IMG/VR virus record: IMGVR_UViG_3300030117_001589
Location: 1 to 50,339 of that record
Direction: 5' to 3' (one strand)
Source of the DNA: a virus
Length of the DNA stretch: 50,339 nt
Shown here: in pieces, positions 34,894 to 42,290 of the stretch
How the letters are laid out: the number at the start of each line of letters is the position of its first letter
Numbering within the stretch: position 1 is the stretch's first letter
The notes under the pieces: model-generated
Told to the model about the DNA's origin: nothing
Databases searched by the model: none
Seen by the model: the letters and a program-made list of their open reading frames with translations, nothing else
Made by a program: the position numbers and the translations under genes

Positions 34894-35724
34894 TTAAAAT
34901 AAACTTGTCTGATTGACAGGTTCATAGTTTAATATTAAATACTCCTTTCTTTTCTTTAATCTGTTTTCGTCTGTAGCACCTTGATACTTTAAATCAATAG
35001 TGATTACATTATAGTCTTTGTATAGATCATACACCTCGTCTCTATAGTCGTATGATACCATAAATTTACCACCATTTTTATTTATATCATCTACTTTTTC
35101 CTTTAATCTAATGTGATCTTCAGCAGTAAAGTTATGTTGATAGTAATCACCTTTATCTGTTGCTATGAAATAAGGTGGATCTAAGTACCAGAAATCTCCA
35201 TTACGAGGTTTGTATCTATCTATAAAATCACCAAAGTCTAAGTTTTCTATTGTAGCACCTGCTATCTTTTCTCTAGAATACTTTAGTTCTGCTCCCCAAT
35301 CTTTCTTCCAATCTTTTACCATTGACATTGGAGTGTGTATAAGTTTGTTAAAGCTGTGTCTTATACAATAAAAGTATTTAGCAGCTTGATAAGGATCTGG
35401 TATTTCAATAGGTTTCTTTTCTCTAACATCTGCACGAAAGTCCTCAAATATCTTCCTTGATTTTGGCAACCAATTTAAATTATAAACAAGTTCATCTAGT
35501 TTATGTATGACACACATATATAGATTTACTATATTATTATCTTTATCGTTTACTGTATTCCATGTTGCTTTTTCTTTACGAAAGAACATAGACAAACCAC
35601 CAGAAAATACTTCAAAATACCTTTCATGGGGGGGTATGTAAGGAACAAGTTTCTTGCTCAATTCATACTTCCCACCATAATAAGGTATAACTATAGGACA
35701 ATCGTACCAATCAAGCGATGGCAA
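34894..35724 (-). CDS. Dam-type adenine-N6 DNA methyltransferase
   Basis: This 276-residue class D12 enzyme has PYYGGK (14-19), the SAM-binding FEVFSGG (37-43) and the catalytic WYLDPPYF (DPPY 182-185). The most upstream in-frame start is TTG 35724, with GAGG six bases upstream and a 14-base overlap with the DUF932 gene. No restriction enzyme is visible nearby, so it is an orphan methylase. It may protect phage DNA from host restriction or mark it for replication or packaging. GATC is the usual target of this family, but specificity cannot be read from the sequence. Confidence 0.85.
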   Translation of the reverse strand: MPSLDWYDCPIVIPYYGGKYELSKKLVPYIPPHERYFEVFSGGLSMFFRKEKATWNTVNDKDNNIVNLYMCVIHKLDELVYNLNWLPKSRKIFEDFRADVREKKPIEIPDPYQAAKYFYCIRHSFNKLIHTPMSMVKDWKKDWGAELKYSREKIAGATIENLDFGDFIDRYKPRNGDFWYLDPPYFIATDKGDYYQHNFTAEDHIRLKEKVDDINKNGGKFMVSYDYRDEVYDLYKDYNVITIDLKYQGATDENRLKKRKEYLILNYEPVNQTSLF

Positions 35725-36502
35725 CTTTAGCCTCTTTGTATGCTAGTTTCTTTATCTTAGGATAAAGTCTTTGCTCAATAGAATGTGTAGAGTTTAGTCC
35801 TCTGTTCATGTGATGTGTTAGTACATTAGTTCCAACATTAAATAGATCCCAAAATGTCTTAGGATTATTTGCAATAATCTTATCAGTAATCAATGTATTT
35901 GTATGTTCTGGAAACATCTTCATAAAGTCAAGCATATGCTTTTCTTTAAAGTTTGTTTCTGCAAGAACAGGAAACTCATCTTTGAATACTAATTTAGTTT
36001 TATCAACAGTTGCTTCTACTATATCACTAATATCATCTAATGACATATTACTAGATATGTGTTTGTTTCTGTATTTAGAAACAACAATACCTATGACTGA
36101 TCCATTCAAACATATCAATCTAAATGCACCTGCCATAATATTTAAACCAACAGTTCCATCATAACTATTAGTAATGTTAATCTCAGGAATCATTTCATCT
36201 ATCTTAGAAAACTTTACTTTTTCTTTTGGGAATTTCCAAGATAGCATAGTCTTAGCACCATGATTAAGTACATTAACTTCTTTTAATTCACCACCTAGTT
36301 TCTTAATAAGTGGATTTGCTTTCTTGATTATTGTTTCATTCTTTACAAGTTTGTAACTGTCTGTCATGCAACTTAATATTTTACCTGTGTCTTCTCTAAT
36401 AATGAATTTATAACCAGTACTACCTATATGATCTAATTCACCTTTTTTGTTTACTATTGTAGCTGGAACTTCCTTAACAGGAAATTTAGCATTTTGTAAC
36501 AT
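35711..36502 (-). CDS. DUF932-like protein
   Basis: This 263-residue protein starts behind AAAGGAGAGA. It has the general layout of the DUF932 phage/plasmid family: an N-terminal beta region (YKFIIREDTGKILSCMTDSY), a middle with AKTMLSWKFP and SYDGTVGLNIMAGAFRLICL, and a helical end (NRGLNSTHSIEQRLYP). Proteins of this family are widespread in phages and plasmids near replication genes, with no settled activity. It overlaps the Dam gene by 14 bases and is likely translated with it. Confidence 0.7.
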   Translation of the reverse strand: MLQNAKFPVKEVPATIVNKKGELDHIGSTGYKFIIREDTGKILSCMTDSYKLVKNETIIKKANPLIKKLGGELKEVNVLNHGAKTMLSWKFPKEKVKFSKIDEMIPEINITNSYDGTVGLNIMAGAFRLICLNGSVIGIVVSKYRNKHISSNMSLDDISDIVEATVDKTKLVFKDEFPVLAETNFKEKHMLDFMKMFPEHTNTLITDKIIANNPKTFWDLFNVGTNVLTHHMNRGLNSTHSIEQRLYPKIKKLAYKEAKVAIA

Positions 36503-36522
36503 AGTCTCTCTCCTTTGTTTTG

Positions 36523-36696
36523 TTATAATAAATCGTCGTACATATCGTTAAGATTTCTATCTAATATGTCTATTTTTTTTTCTATTCTATGAACTCTATA
36601 TAGCATAGAAAGATTTAGTAAAAGTACCATTAGCATAGTGAACTCCCAATATGGAAAATATTCTACACTAAACAGTGCTTCCCAATAATATCTCAT
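36523..36696 (-). CDS. 57-residue single-span membrane protein
   Basis: The start ATG 36696 overlaps the stop of the upstream micro-gene as ATGA, with AAAAGGAG upstream. The sequence is aromatic at first (MRYYWEALFSVEYFPYW), then has a hydrophobic helix (~19-33, TMLMVLLLNLSMLY) and a polar helix with VHRIEKKIDILDRNLN. It probably sits in the inner membrane with a cytoplasmic coiled tail. It belongs to the minus-strand operon. Its function is unknown; superinfection exclusion or host-membrane takeover are possible. Confidence 0.6.
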   Translation of the reverse strand: MRYYWEALFSVEYFPYWEFTMLMVLLLNLSMLYRVHRIEKKIDILDRNLNDMYDDLL

Positions 36697-36803
36697 ATTT
36701 TACTCCTTTTCCAATATTTATGAATTAAATACATAATATAATGTATTACTCCTAATAAAAGTAATCCATTAAGTAAGTATTCACTTATATCTAATATAAA
36801 CAT
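36693..36803 (-). CDS. 36-residue membrane micro-protein
   Basis: ATG 36803 follows an AAGGAGAGA site. The product (MFILDISEYLLNGLLLLGVI, then HYIMYLIHKYWKRSKI) is one hydrophobic helix with a basic end. It is coupled by a four-base overlap to the next small membrane gene. The tight coupling and strong ribosome site support a real gene despite its length. The function is unknown; the two may form a hetero-oligomer. Confidence 0.55.
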   Translation of the reverse strand: MFILDISEYLLNGLLLLGVIHYIMYLIHKYWKRSKI

Positions 36804-36819
36804 TATCTCTCCTTTTTTT

Positions 36820-36930
36820 ATAAGCCTCTCTAGTTAAATAATACGCCAACACCATTTACCTCAATTACATTATCATTCATATTTTTTTTTTTTACAAATA
36901 TCAATAACATATATATTGCGAGAGGCTTAT
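36820..36930. repeat. long-range inverted repeat around a short gap
   Basis: ATAAGCCTCTC (36820-36830) and GAGAGGCTTAT (36920-36930) are exact 11-base reverse complements 89 bases apart. Between them is an AT-rich stretch with a run of twelve or more T. Only very short peptides (e.g. 24 codons from ATG 36860 region) are encoded inside. It could form a stem in the minus-strand transcript between the zinc-finger gene and the micro-genes. Confidence 0.5.
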
Positions 36931-36932
36931 AT

Positions 36933-37322
36933 TTATTTTATAGGTGGAACTGATCCTAGTCTACGTCTCTCGTTTTCTAGAATCTCTTTATTGTTCTTAC
37001 CTTGATTCCTAATGATTGCTTTTAAGTAAGCAAATCCTTTGTTTCTTTCAAAAACCCGACTCTCATAATAATCATTTATACAATAATTTACAACATTATC
37101 TTCAAACTCTTTAATTCCAAACAAAAACTTTTCAAATTGATACCTATCATCTTGAGGTACATTTGTAATAATTTGTTTTGCTATTTTATTAATGTTCATT
37201 ATTGTTTTCTTTCCCCTAACAGCAAGAAGTTTTCTTATACTTTGGCTCACATTTTTTCTTCTGTTGGAAGTATCATATCCACAAGCAGGGCATTTCTTCA
37301 TTGTGTAATACTTTCTTTGCAT
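36933..37322 (-). CDS. 129-residue zinc-finger hypothetical protein
   Basis: A start at ATG 37322 gives MQRKYYTMKKCPACGYD. A TTG three codons upstream and an ATG seven codons downstream are alternatives, with GGAG 11 bases before 37322. CPACGY is half a zinc ribbon; the second pair is not clear, with only one more Cys (NYC, ~85). The rest is helical and basic (SIRKLLAVRGKKTIM, NKIAKQIITNV). It is likely DNA-binding or regulatory. It overlaps the preceding gene by 25 bases. Confidence 0.6.
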   Translation of the reverse strand: MQRKYYTMKKCPACGYDTSNRRKNVSQSIRKLLAVRGKKTIMNINKIAKQIITNVPQDDRYQFEKFLFGIKEFEDNVVNYCINDYYESRVFERNKGFAYLKAIIRNQGKNNKEILENERRRLGSVPPIK

Positions 37323-37504
37323 TTTGGACAAGTCTCCTTTGGTTTTCCATATGAAGGAAAGTTCTCGTAATAATTAGTTCTCATTACTTGTCTTTTCTTT
37401 TTACTGTTTGGGGCTTCCCAACATACAGAACATACTAAACAATGTTTTACTCGTTGATCTGCTAATCTAGCATCAAACTCAAATCTAGCTTTTTCACTTT
37501 TCAT
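37298..37504 (-). CDS. 68-residue zinc-ribbon protein
   Basis: The likely start is ATG 37504, overlapping the upstream gene's last codons; a start up to 11 codons earlier is possible, and neither has a good Shine-Dalgarno sequence. HCLVCSVCWEAP (~23-34) with several Cys and the C-terminal ETCPKCKESITQ form a four-Cys zinc ribbon, separated by a basic KKKRQVMR stretch. Both ends overlap neighbours. It is probably a small nucleic-acid-binding or transcription-modulating protein. The exact target is unknown. Confidence 0.6.
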   Translation of the reverse strand: MKSEKARFEFDARLADQRVKHCLVCSVCWEAPNSKKKRQVMRTNYYENFPSYGKPKETCPKCKESITQ

Positions 37505-37799
37505 TATAAGGGTCAGCAGTTGTTGGTTCACTATCAAGAATTGATGTAATTTGATTTTCTATTTCAGAAAAATGATTATGCGCTCTCGAATTAATGTATG
37601 GAAGTTTTTTATTATGATTACAATACCTAGATATTCTATCCATTCCTTTTTCTAACCAAACGATTCTCATTGTTAGTTCTTGTTCTCTTGATGTTACTAT
37701 TTCATCTTCATCGTATTCAGAAAATCTATACTTTATGTATTCTTCTTTATCTTTTCCAGTTAGTTCTACATTTCTAGAACCATCTTTTATTATTGCCAT
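37494..37799 (-). CDS. 101-residue hypothetical protein
   Basis: ATG 37799 is preceded by AAAGGAGAG, which lies inside the last codons of the upstream gene. The product is acidic in the middle (YDEDEIVTSREQELTMRIVW) and helical, with a His/Asn-rich stretch (NHNKKLPYINSRAHNHFSE). No motif is recognised. It is coupled on both sides. Confidence 0.55.
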   Translation of the reverse strand: MAIIKDGSRNVELTGKDKEEYIKYRFSEYDEDEIVTSREQELTMRIVWLEKGMDRISRYCNHNKKLPYINSRAHNHFSEIENQITSILDSEPTTADPYNEK

Positions 37800-37800
37800 A

Positions 37801-38079
37801 TTACTCTCCTTTTACTTTTACTTCAGTTTGTCCAGCCCACCTTGTTTTTTTAAATGCTGAATCATTTGAATTGTTAGCATATACAACAGTAGCTGCTTCT
37901 GTATGTTCTAAAACAATTGCTCTATCATTTGATTCAGTTTCTACAAGTTGGCCAGGTTCAACATCTTTAATATATACAAAACCTTTCTGTGGTTTCCACT
38001 CAGGTTTATCAATCATCGCAAACTTCGCAAGGTTTTGGATTTCCTTGAGTTTCTTTTTCCATTTGGTTTCTGGTTTCAT
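37801..38079 (-). CDS. 92-residue hypothetical protein
   Basis: ATG 38079 is preceded by GGAGAG. A helical basic N-terminus (KPETKWKKKLKEIQNLAKFA) is followed by a beta-rich part (~38-88, KGFVYIKDVEPGQLVETESN, TVVYANNS). The latter resembles a small barrel, but I recognise no family. The first 71 bases overlap the end of the gene upstream in another frame. Confidence 0.55.
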   Translation of the reverse strand: MKPETKWKKKLKEIQNLAKFAMIDKPEWKPQKGFVYIKDVEPGQLVETESNDRAIVLEHTEAATVVYANNSNDSAFKKTRWAGQTEVKVKGE

Positions 38080-38257
38080 TGTCTTTCTCTCCTTCTATTA
38101 TATCTGTTCTTATCTGAATAAAATCTTGCTTTATTTTATGTGTAAACATACTATCTGCATCAAAATGTTCAGCTGCTTCTTCGGTAAATTGCAAAGCATT
38201 AATTACCATTTCTATTTCAGATTTAGTTAATTTAATTACTGCACTTGATTCTTTCAT
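38009..38257 (-). CDS. 82-residue helical hypothetical protein
   Basis: The start ATG 38257 is fixed by the AGGAG site that follows the structured leader at 38275-38336. The N-terminal half is helical (VIKLTKSEIEMVINALQFTE, EAAEHFDADSMFTHKIKQDF) and the end carries a CEVC pair. An open frame extends further upstream but runs through the hairpin leader and lacks a ribosome site. The function is unknown. It is the first gene after the SSB-like gene. Confidence 0.6.
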   Translation of the reverse strand: MKESSAVIKLTKSEIEMVINALQFTEEAAEHFDADSMFTHKIKQDFIQIRTDIIEGEKDNETRNQMEKETQGNPKPCEVCDD

Positions 38258-38274
38258 TTCGTCTCCTATAAAAT

Positions 38275-38336
38275 GAGGGTGATGCCGAGAGAGAGAGACG
38301 AGTTCGGAGAGTATGGGTTGAATACACACCACCCTC
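38275..38336 (-). promoter_or_regulatory. structured leader hairpin between SSB-like gene and next gene
   Basis: In the minus-strand transcript GAGGGTGGTG pairs with CATCACCCTC (ten pairs, one G-U), enclosing about 42 bases. The segment is clearly richer in G+C than the flanks, contains GA-repeats, and ends about 17 bases before the next start. It may act as an attenuator, RNA-stability element or protein-binding leader. No U-run follows, so a simple terminator is unlikely. Confidence 0.5.
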
Positions 38337-38398
38337 GCCTCAAAATTACTTAGAATACATAAATTCTTTCAAGTAAAATCTCTCAACGTTTTTATTTT

Positions 38399-39031
38399 TT
38401 AGAAAGGTACATCATCATCCATCTCATCTTGAGATAGTCTTTCTCCACCTTTCCATAATGTAACTTCTTTTGCTTTTAATACAAACTTACGTTCTTGTTG
38501 ATCTGCAGGTAGATCTCTTGTGTCTTTCGTCACATAAGAATGTGTTTCTAGTTTAATATTAACAGGAAGTCCTAAAACATCTTCTTCTTCTACAAGAACA
38601 AGTTTCTTTTTACCATCGTCTTCTTCAAGTTCTATATTAAGACCTTCAAGCAGTTTAAAGTATCTACTATTTTTGTTAGCAGATTCTGATGTAGTAAACA
38701 CAAAGAAACCATTGTCGTAGTATTTCCTACCCGGCAGATGTGTGCAATTAGTATGCATTTCATTGCCATCTTTATCAACAAGAGGTATTTTATTACCATT
38801 CACATCTTTTCTATGCTTGTACCCATCCATTTCATACAGAGCTTGAGTAAGATCAGCAGCTTCATCTGCAATTGTATAGGACATATTAACAATAATAGCT
38901 TCTCCAGCTCTAGTCATCACTTCTTTAGTATCAAGACTTGATATGTGAGCAGGATATGTACCTTCTTCAACAGGTACAAATGCATCTTGTTTTTTACTGT
39001 CAAACAATACACCTTTTAGTTCTCTTGCCAT
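38399..39031 (-). CDS. single-stranded DNA-binding protein-like
   Basis: This 210-residue protein ends in DEMDDDVPF. The DDDVPF tip is nearly identical to the DDDIPF tail by which bacterial SSB binds partner enzymes. The body has beta-strand stretches as in an OB fold (GTYPAHISSLDTKEV, EAIIVNMSYTI, LGLPVNIKLETHSYV). It would coat phage single strands and recruit host or phage repair and replication proteins. It lies in the same operon as the annealing protein and nuclease. The start has AAGGAG. The assignment rests on the tail, the beta pattern and the neighbours. Confidence 0.75.
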   Translation of the reverse strand: MARELKGVLFDSKKQDAFVPVEEGTYPAHISSLDTKEVMTRAGEAIIVNMSYTIADEAADLTQALYEMDGYKHRKDVNGNKIPLVDKDGNEMHTNCTHLPGRKYYDNGFFVFTTSESANKNSRYFKLLEGLNIELEEDDGKKKLVLVEEEDVLGLPVNIKLETHSYVTKDTRDLPADQQERKFVLKAKEVTLWKGGERLSQDEMDDDVPF

Positions 39032-39041
39032 TTTATTCTCC

Positions 39042-39311
39042 TTATTTGTTAGTTGTAGTTGTGTATTTAGTTAATAGTTTATCGTATTCAGTTTGGAATT
39101 TTATCATTTCTTTTGATGGTTCTAGTCCTTTGCCTCCACGAAAGTAGAGGCTTGGGATTACATAAGTACCATTAGCAGTTTTGATATATCTTTTTACTGA
39201 TGTTCTTTTAGTTGATATAGAATTACTATTTTTCAACTCTTTTACAGCAGAAGCTGATAGCTTACCACTTTCTTTTAGTCTGTCAATATCAGACTGTTTT
39301 ACCTTTCCCAT
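39042..39311 (-). CDS. 89-residue hypothetical protein
   Basis: This frame starts at ATG 39311 with AAGGAG and overlaps the upstream gene. The product is basic: a helical N-terminus (VKQSDIDRLKESGKLSASAV) is followed by a SISTKRTSVKRYIK stretch, then a TYVIPSLYFRGGKG segment and a helical end. No motif is recognised. The location between annealing and SSB genes suggests a role in recombination or replication, such as a small DNA-binding helper. Confidence 0.5.
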   Translation of the reverse strand: MGKVKQSDIDRLKESGKLSASAVKELKNSNSISTKRTSVKRYIKTANGTYVIPSLYFRGGKGLEPSKEMIKFQTEYDKLLTKYTTTTNK

Positions 39312-39595
39312 TGATGGTCTCCTTTTATTTTGTTTTGTATATGTACATCCACTTTAGATTCTAATTCTTCTGGTAATGGATGTGGATCTTCTTGCATACT
39401 GAATGTATGAAACGAAGGGTTTACCACAAGTGTCTTACCAGTTTGTAGTGTTTTGAATGTCATCATTGGTTTCCCGTTGAATTGTTTTTTACCAGTGAAT
39501 ATCATCTGATTAAACTCACGCCCATCAGAAGTACCCACAGCATACACTTCGCCTTCTACCAATAAATAATCATTATTTTGATGTATCCTTTTCAT
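39299..39595 (-). CDS. 98-residue hypothetical protein
   Basis: ATG 39595 lies inside the end of the annealing-protein gene (23-base overlap). The product is beta-rich (DYLLVEGEVYAVGTSDGREF, PMMTFKTLQTGKTLVVNPS) with a helical C-terminal end. A small SH3- or OB-like barrel is possible. No Cys, signal or enzyme motif. It is translationally coupled to the annealing protein and may assist it. Confidence 0.5.
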   Translation of the reverse strand: MKRIHQNNDYLLVEGEVYAVGTSDGREFNQMIFTGKKQFNGKPMMTFKTLQTGKTLVVNPSFHTFSMQEDPHPLPEELESKVDVHIQNKIKGDHQWER

Positions 39596-40211
39596 TTAGT
39601 TTATCTCTCTCTCTTTTTAGTTTAGACAACGAACCATTGTAGTTCGATGTATTTAGTTTCTGGTCTTTAATTAGTTTATGTATCTGTTCCATTTTTGATT
39701 CACTTATCTCAGATGCTACTACAAGAATCTCGTTTTTCATTTCATCTGATAATTCAAGATCTTCAATCTGATTTCTGTATACGTCATCTGCAATATTCAA
39801 ATACATATTCATTGCTTTTTTCATACAATCTGTATTAGCAGCTTTGATGTCATTACCTATATCTACAAAATCTCCAGTGCCTCTCTTAGTCTGTATTCTA
39901 TGAGCTGCTACCATATCTCCAGTTCGCCATATACCTTCATCATACCACTTCAATCTACCATGCACTACATAGGCAGCACTACCTAAGTTTTCTGTCTTTA
40001 CAATTTCCCAAGACCAACCTGCATATTCTTTATCTGCAATTTCTCTCATGTATCCAATCTCTACATAATCCTGTCCTTGTCTTTGTTTTACAAAAGGAGC
40101 AGGAGTAGGAGTAAAAGATACTTTCTTGTGTTTTTGTGTAATTGCTTTTCTTATTTCGTTTGTTGTTGATAACGTAGATTCATCTACTATTATCTGTGTG
40201 TTATTACTCAT
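39573..40211 (-). CDS. Rad52-like single-strand annealing protein
   Basis: This 212-residue protein has a core (~35-150) of the Rad52/Rad22 type: a beta region (GYMREIADKEYAGWSWEIVK, AYVVHGRLKWYDEG), a MVAAHRIQT strand, then DIGNDIKAANTDCMKKAMNM (120-139), which resembles the 'K-x2-TDA-KRAL' helix of Rad52. The C-terminus is a charged helix. Such proteins anneal complementary strands with an exonuclease partner and SSB, both encoded nearby. Recombination-dependent replication or repair of phage DNA is expected. The family match is by pattern, not by search. Confidence 0.7.
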   Translation of the reverse strand: MSNNTQIIVDESTLSTTNEIRKAITQKHKKVSFTPTPAPFVKQRQGQDYVEIGYMREIADKEYAGWSWEIVKTENLGSAAYVVHGRLKWYDEGIWRTGDMVAAHRIQTKRGTGDFVDIGNDIKAANTDCMKKAMNMYLNIADDVYRNQIEDLELSDEMKNEILVVASEISESKMEQIHKLIKDQKLNTSNYNGSLSKLKRERDKLNEKDTSK

Positions 40212-40224
40212 TGTTATCCTTTAT

Positions 40225-40956
40225 TTATTTTATTGGTGTTGGACAGACGTCACTATAACTACAATATCTACATTCCCAATCTTCAAAAGGTGTTCCATAT
40301 CCTACGCTTGGTTCTAATTCATCAGCAAGATGAAACTCTTCTCCAAACTCATCAAGTATGTCATTCGTATCTTCCCAATATTCTTTTGCTTCTTCAATGT
40401 AAGAACGATTAACAAGTTGTTCTCTCATCATAGAAGTATTCTTATTGTACCAGATAAGAAAAAGATTTACTTTTTCTATTTTTGGATTTTGTGATATTGC
40501 AAGACCATAAGTACCCAACTGTAACTTATAGTTTCTGTCTGTTGTTTTGACTCGGTTGTCTTTCCGACCAAACTTTGTTGTCCATTTGTAAGCTGCAACA
40601 GTTTTGTAATCATATATATCAAATACATTATGTCTTCTTTCACCTAGATCAAATGTTCCTACAACATTAAATTCAGGTATAGATACTTTTTCTTCAATAT
40701 ATATATCTCTCTGAGGATTGTCATCTTGTATTTTAGACATTGCTTTTTCTAAGTCTTCATGTACAATTGTACCAAGACGTAAGAGCCTTAACGATTTACC
40801 ATCAAGGCCCTTTGTCTCATATCCAAAGAAAGAGTACATTTGTTTTCTGTAACAACTACCAGCAGAAGATGCATGAAACTCTTCATTTTCTCTTTCTGCT
40901 TGTCTATCATCATTAACATCTGATAGGTATTTATTGTATGATTGTATTATATCCAT
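40225..40956 (-). CDS. Cas4/RecB-type iron-sulfur nuclease
   Basis: This 243-residue PD-(D/E)XK nuclease has C35 in GSCYRKQMYS, H66 in GTIVHEDLE, GTFD (100-103), DYK (116-118), QLGTY (146-150) and a C-terminal C229-x2-C232-x5-C238. The four Cys fit a 4Fe-4S cluster as in Cas4 and AddB. No cas genes or CRISPR array are present. It is the exonuclease partner of the annealing protein encoded just downstream, producing single-stranded ends for recombination. It starts behind GGAGAG. Confidence 0.85.
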   Translation of the reverse strand: MDIIQSYNKYLSDVNDDRQAERENEEFHASSAGSCYRKQMYSFFGYETKGLDGKSLRLLRLGTIVHEDLEKAMSKIQDDNPQRDIYIEEKVSIPEFNVVGTFDLGERRHNVFDIYDYKTVAAYKWTTKFGRKDNRVKTTDRNYKLQLGTYGLAISQNPKIEKVNLFLIWYNKNTSMMREQLVNRSYIEEAKEYWEDTNDILDEFGEEFHLADELEPSVGYGTPFEDWECRYCSYSDVCPTPIK

Positions 40957-40989
40957 AGTCTCTCCTTATGTACTCTAAATTTAACAATA

Positions 40990-41334
40990 TTAACATTTAC
41001 TATCAACAGTTGAATTAAGATATAGTTTAAATTTGCTCAAATGTTCTGCACTTCTTTTATTTCCACCAATGTTAAATCTTAATGGTTTATCTAACATCCA
41101 CAAACCTTTTGGTGTAAAAGGATTGCTTTCATCATACAATGTAGTCCATTTCCAATCATACAATGTAAAAACTTTATTGCCATTAACAAATGCATATTCT
41201 CCAGATACTTTGTATTCGTCTCCTATATTTGGTTTACCAAATGTTTTAACAACATTCTTAGGTATCAGATCTATTTCACCTTGATAAAAAGTTCCACATG
41301 CTATATTTTTATTATCTGATAGAAAAAATTCCAT
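40990..41334 (-). CDS. 114-residue hypothetical protein
   Basis: The start ATG 41334 (MEFFLSD) is fixed by AAAAGGAG and overlaps the previous stop (TAATG). The product is beta-rich (KNIACGTFYQGEIDLIPKNV, FVNGNKVFTLYDWKWTTLYD) with a more helical end. No motif is recognised. It is coupled to the winged-helix gene upstream and precedes the nuclease gene, so a replication or regulation role is possible. Confidence 0.55.
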   Translation of the reverse strand: MEFFLSDNKNIACGTFYQGEIDLIPKNVVKTFGKPNIGDEYKVSGEYAFVNGNKVFTLYDWKWTTLYDESNPFTPKGLWMLDKPLRFNIGGNKRSAEHLSKFKLYLNSTVDSKC

Positions 41335-41861
41335 TATAACTCCTTTTCTTTTATTACATACCAATACTTTCTGCCAGCATCATCATCCCATACTGACATT
41401 TCTTCTAATACGTTAAATGTATTGTTTGATATTCTTGCTATATCTCCTTCTTGTATAGGTTCAAAGTAACCTACGACTAGAGATCTTTTAAATTCGTGTG
41501 TTCTAAATTCTATATCTTTATATCCATACATTGTAAGTAATAATTTTATCTTACCTTCCGCATCTTTCTGCATACCATCTACTTCATTAACAGGAACAAT
41601 AGCATTAACTGTTCTTTTTGAATAAGGACATTTCTTTTTGTCAAATGTAGTTAGTTTACCATCTTTCTTGAGATCATTCACTCTACCACTTACTGCATTA
41701 ATTTCATATTCTGTTATAGCACATATCTCACGAAGAGACATACCTTTGCTATGTATATTATAATGTTCTGTTACAACTCTCATAATATTGTGTTTTTGTG
41801 TATAAGATACACCTTCTTCATTTATCTCTTTGTATGCTTTCTTACTTGTTTCTACTACCAT
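41334..41861 (-). CDS. winged-helix-like DNA-binding protein
   Basis: This 175-residue protein has, at residues ~20-75, the pattern of a winged helix: helix MRVVTEHYNI, then MSLREICAITEYEINAVSGR (recognition-type helix-turn-helix) and a wing DLKKDGKLTTFDKKKCP. The C-terminal part (~95-170) is alpha/beta and of unknown role. It is likely a regulator or replication-initiation protein of the early operon. The start has AGGAG and the end is coupled to the next gene. Confidence 0.65.
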   Translation of the reverse strand: MVVETSKKAYKEINEEGVSYTQKHNIMRVVTEHYNIHSKGMSLREICAITEYEINAVSGRVNDLKKDGKLTTFDKKKCPYSKRTVNAIVPVNEVDGMQKDAEGKIKLLLTMYGYKDIEFRTHEFKRSLVVGYFEPIQEGDIARISNNTFNVLEEMSVWDDDAGRKYWYVIKEKEL

Positions 41862-41862
41862 A

Positions 41863-42039
41863 TTACTCCTCCTCTTTTTCTAGTTCATTGTATCCAAGAG
41901 AAAATTCAAGAGATTTTATTCTACCTGAAATTTCATCTATAAGTGTTTTGTTTTGTTCATCTTTTATAAGAAGAACTTTCATTTTGTATTCATTTATTAA
42001 TGCAATCATTAATTCATCTTTTGTTTTTACTTTTAGCAT
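41863..42039 (-). CDS. 58-residue helical protein
   Basis: ATG 42039 is preceded by AAGGAT. The stop is two bases before the next start, and the GAGGAGGAG of its last codons supplies the next ribosome site. The product is one long amphipathic helix (DELMIALINEYKMKVLLIKD) followed by a second (IDEISGRIKSLEFSLGYNEL). A coiled-coil dimer is likely. No function is recognised. Confidence 0.5.
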   Translation of the reverse strand: MLKVKTKDELMIALINEYKMKVLLIKDEQNKTLIDEISGRIKSLEFSLGYNELEKEEE

Positions 42040-42054
42040 TTTTTATCCTTTTTT

Positions 42055-42279
42055 TTAATTATCATATATTTTATGAATGTCTTTCTTTCTTGCTATTCTT
42101 ATTTCTCGCCATTCTTCATTAGCATTATTTATAACATCACAAATATCAATTTGTACTTTTTCTTCCATATCCCAATTAAGTTCTTTAAAAATTTTAAATG
42201 GTATATGACTTACATTGGTATCTGAAGGTGTTGTTTTTATAATAGAACTAATAGAATTAATATTATTTTTTTCTTTCAT
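42055..42279 (-). CDS. 74-residue hypothetical protein
   Basis: This frame begins at ATG 42279 behind AGGAT. The product is Asn/Ile/Lys-rich with a polar N-terminus and a helical C-terminal half (VQIDICDVINNANEEWREI). No Cys pair, membrane helix or enzyme motif. It belongs to the early operon. The family is unknown. Confidence 0.45.
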   Translation of the reverse strand: MKEKNNINSISSIIKTTPSDTNVSHIPFKIFKELNWDMEEKVQIDICDVINNANEEWREIRIARKKDIHKIYDN

Positions 42280-42290
42280 TATTTATCCTC

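Noticed and set aside
36790-36860. 24-codon peptide (MVLAYYLTREAYKKRR) running into the micro-gene start
   Set aside because: Only three bases separate GAGG from its ATG and the product has no feature; too weak to list as a gene.
37793-38230. 145-codon plus-strand frame in the early arm
   Set aside because: Hydrophobic composition arises from reading Lys/Glu-rich genes backwards; the minus-strand genes all have good ribosome sites.
40225-40956. Cas4 as part of a CRISPR-Cas system
   Set aside because: No other cas gene and no repeat-spacer array; the neighbours are recombination genes, so it is a phage exonuclease.
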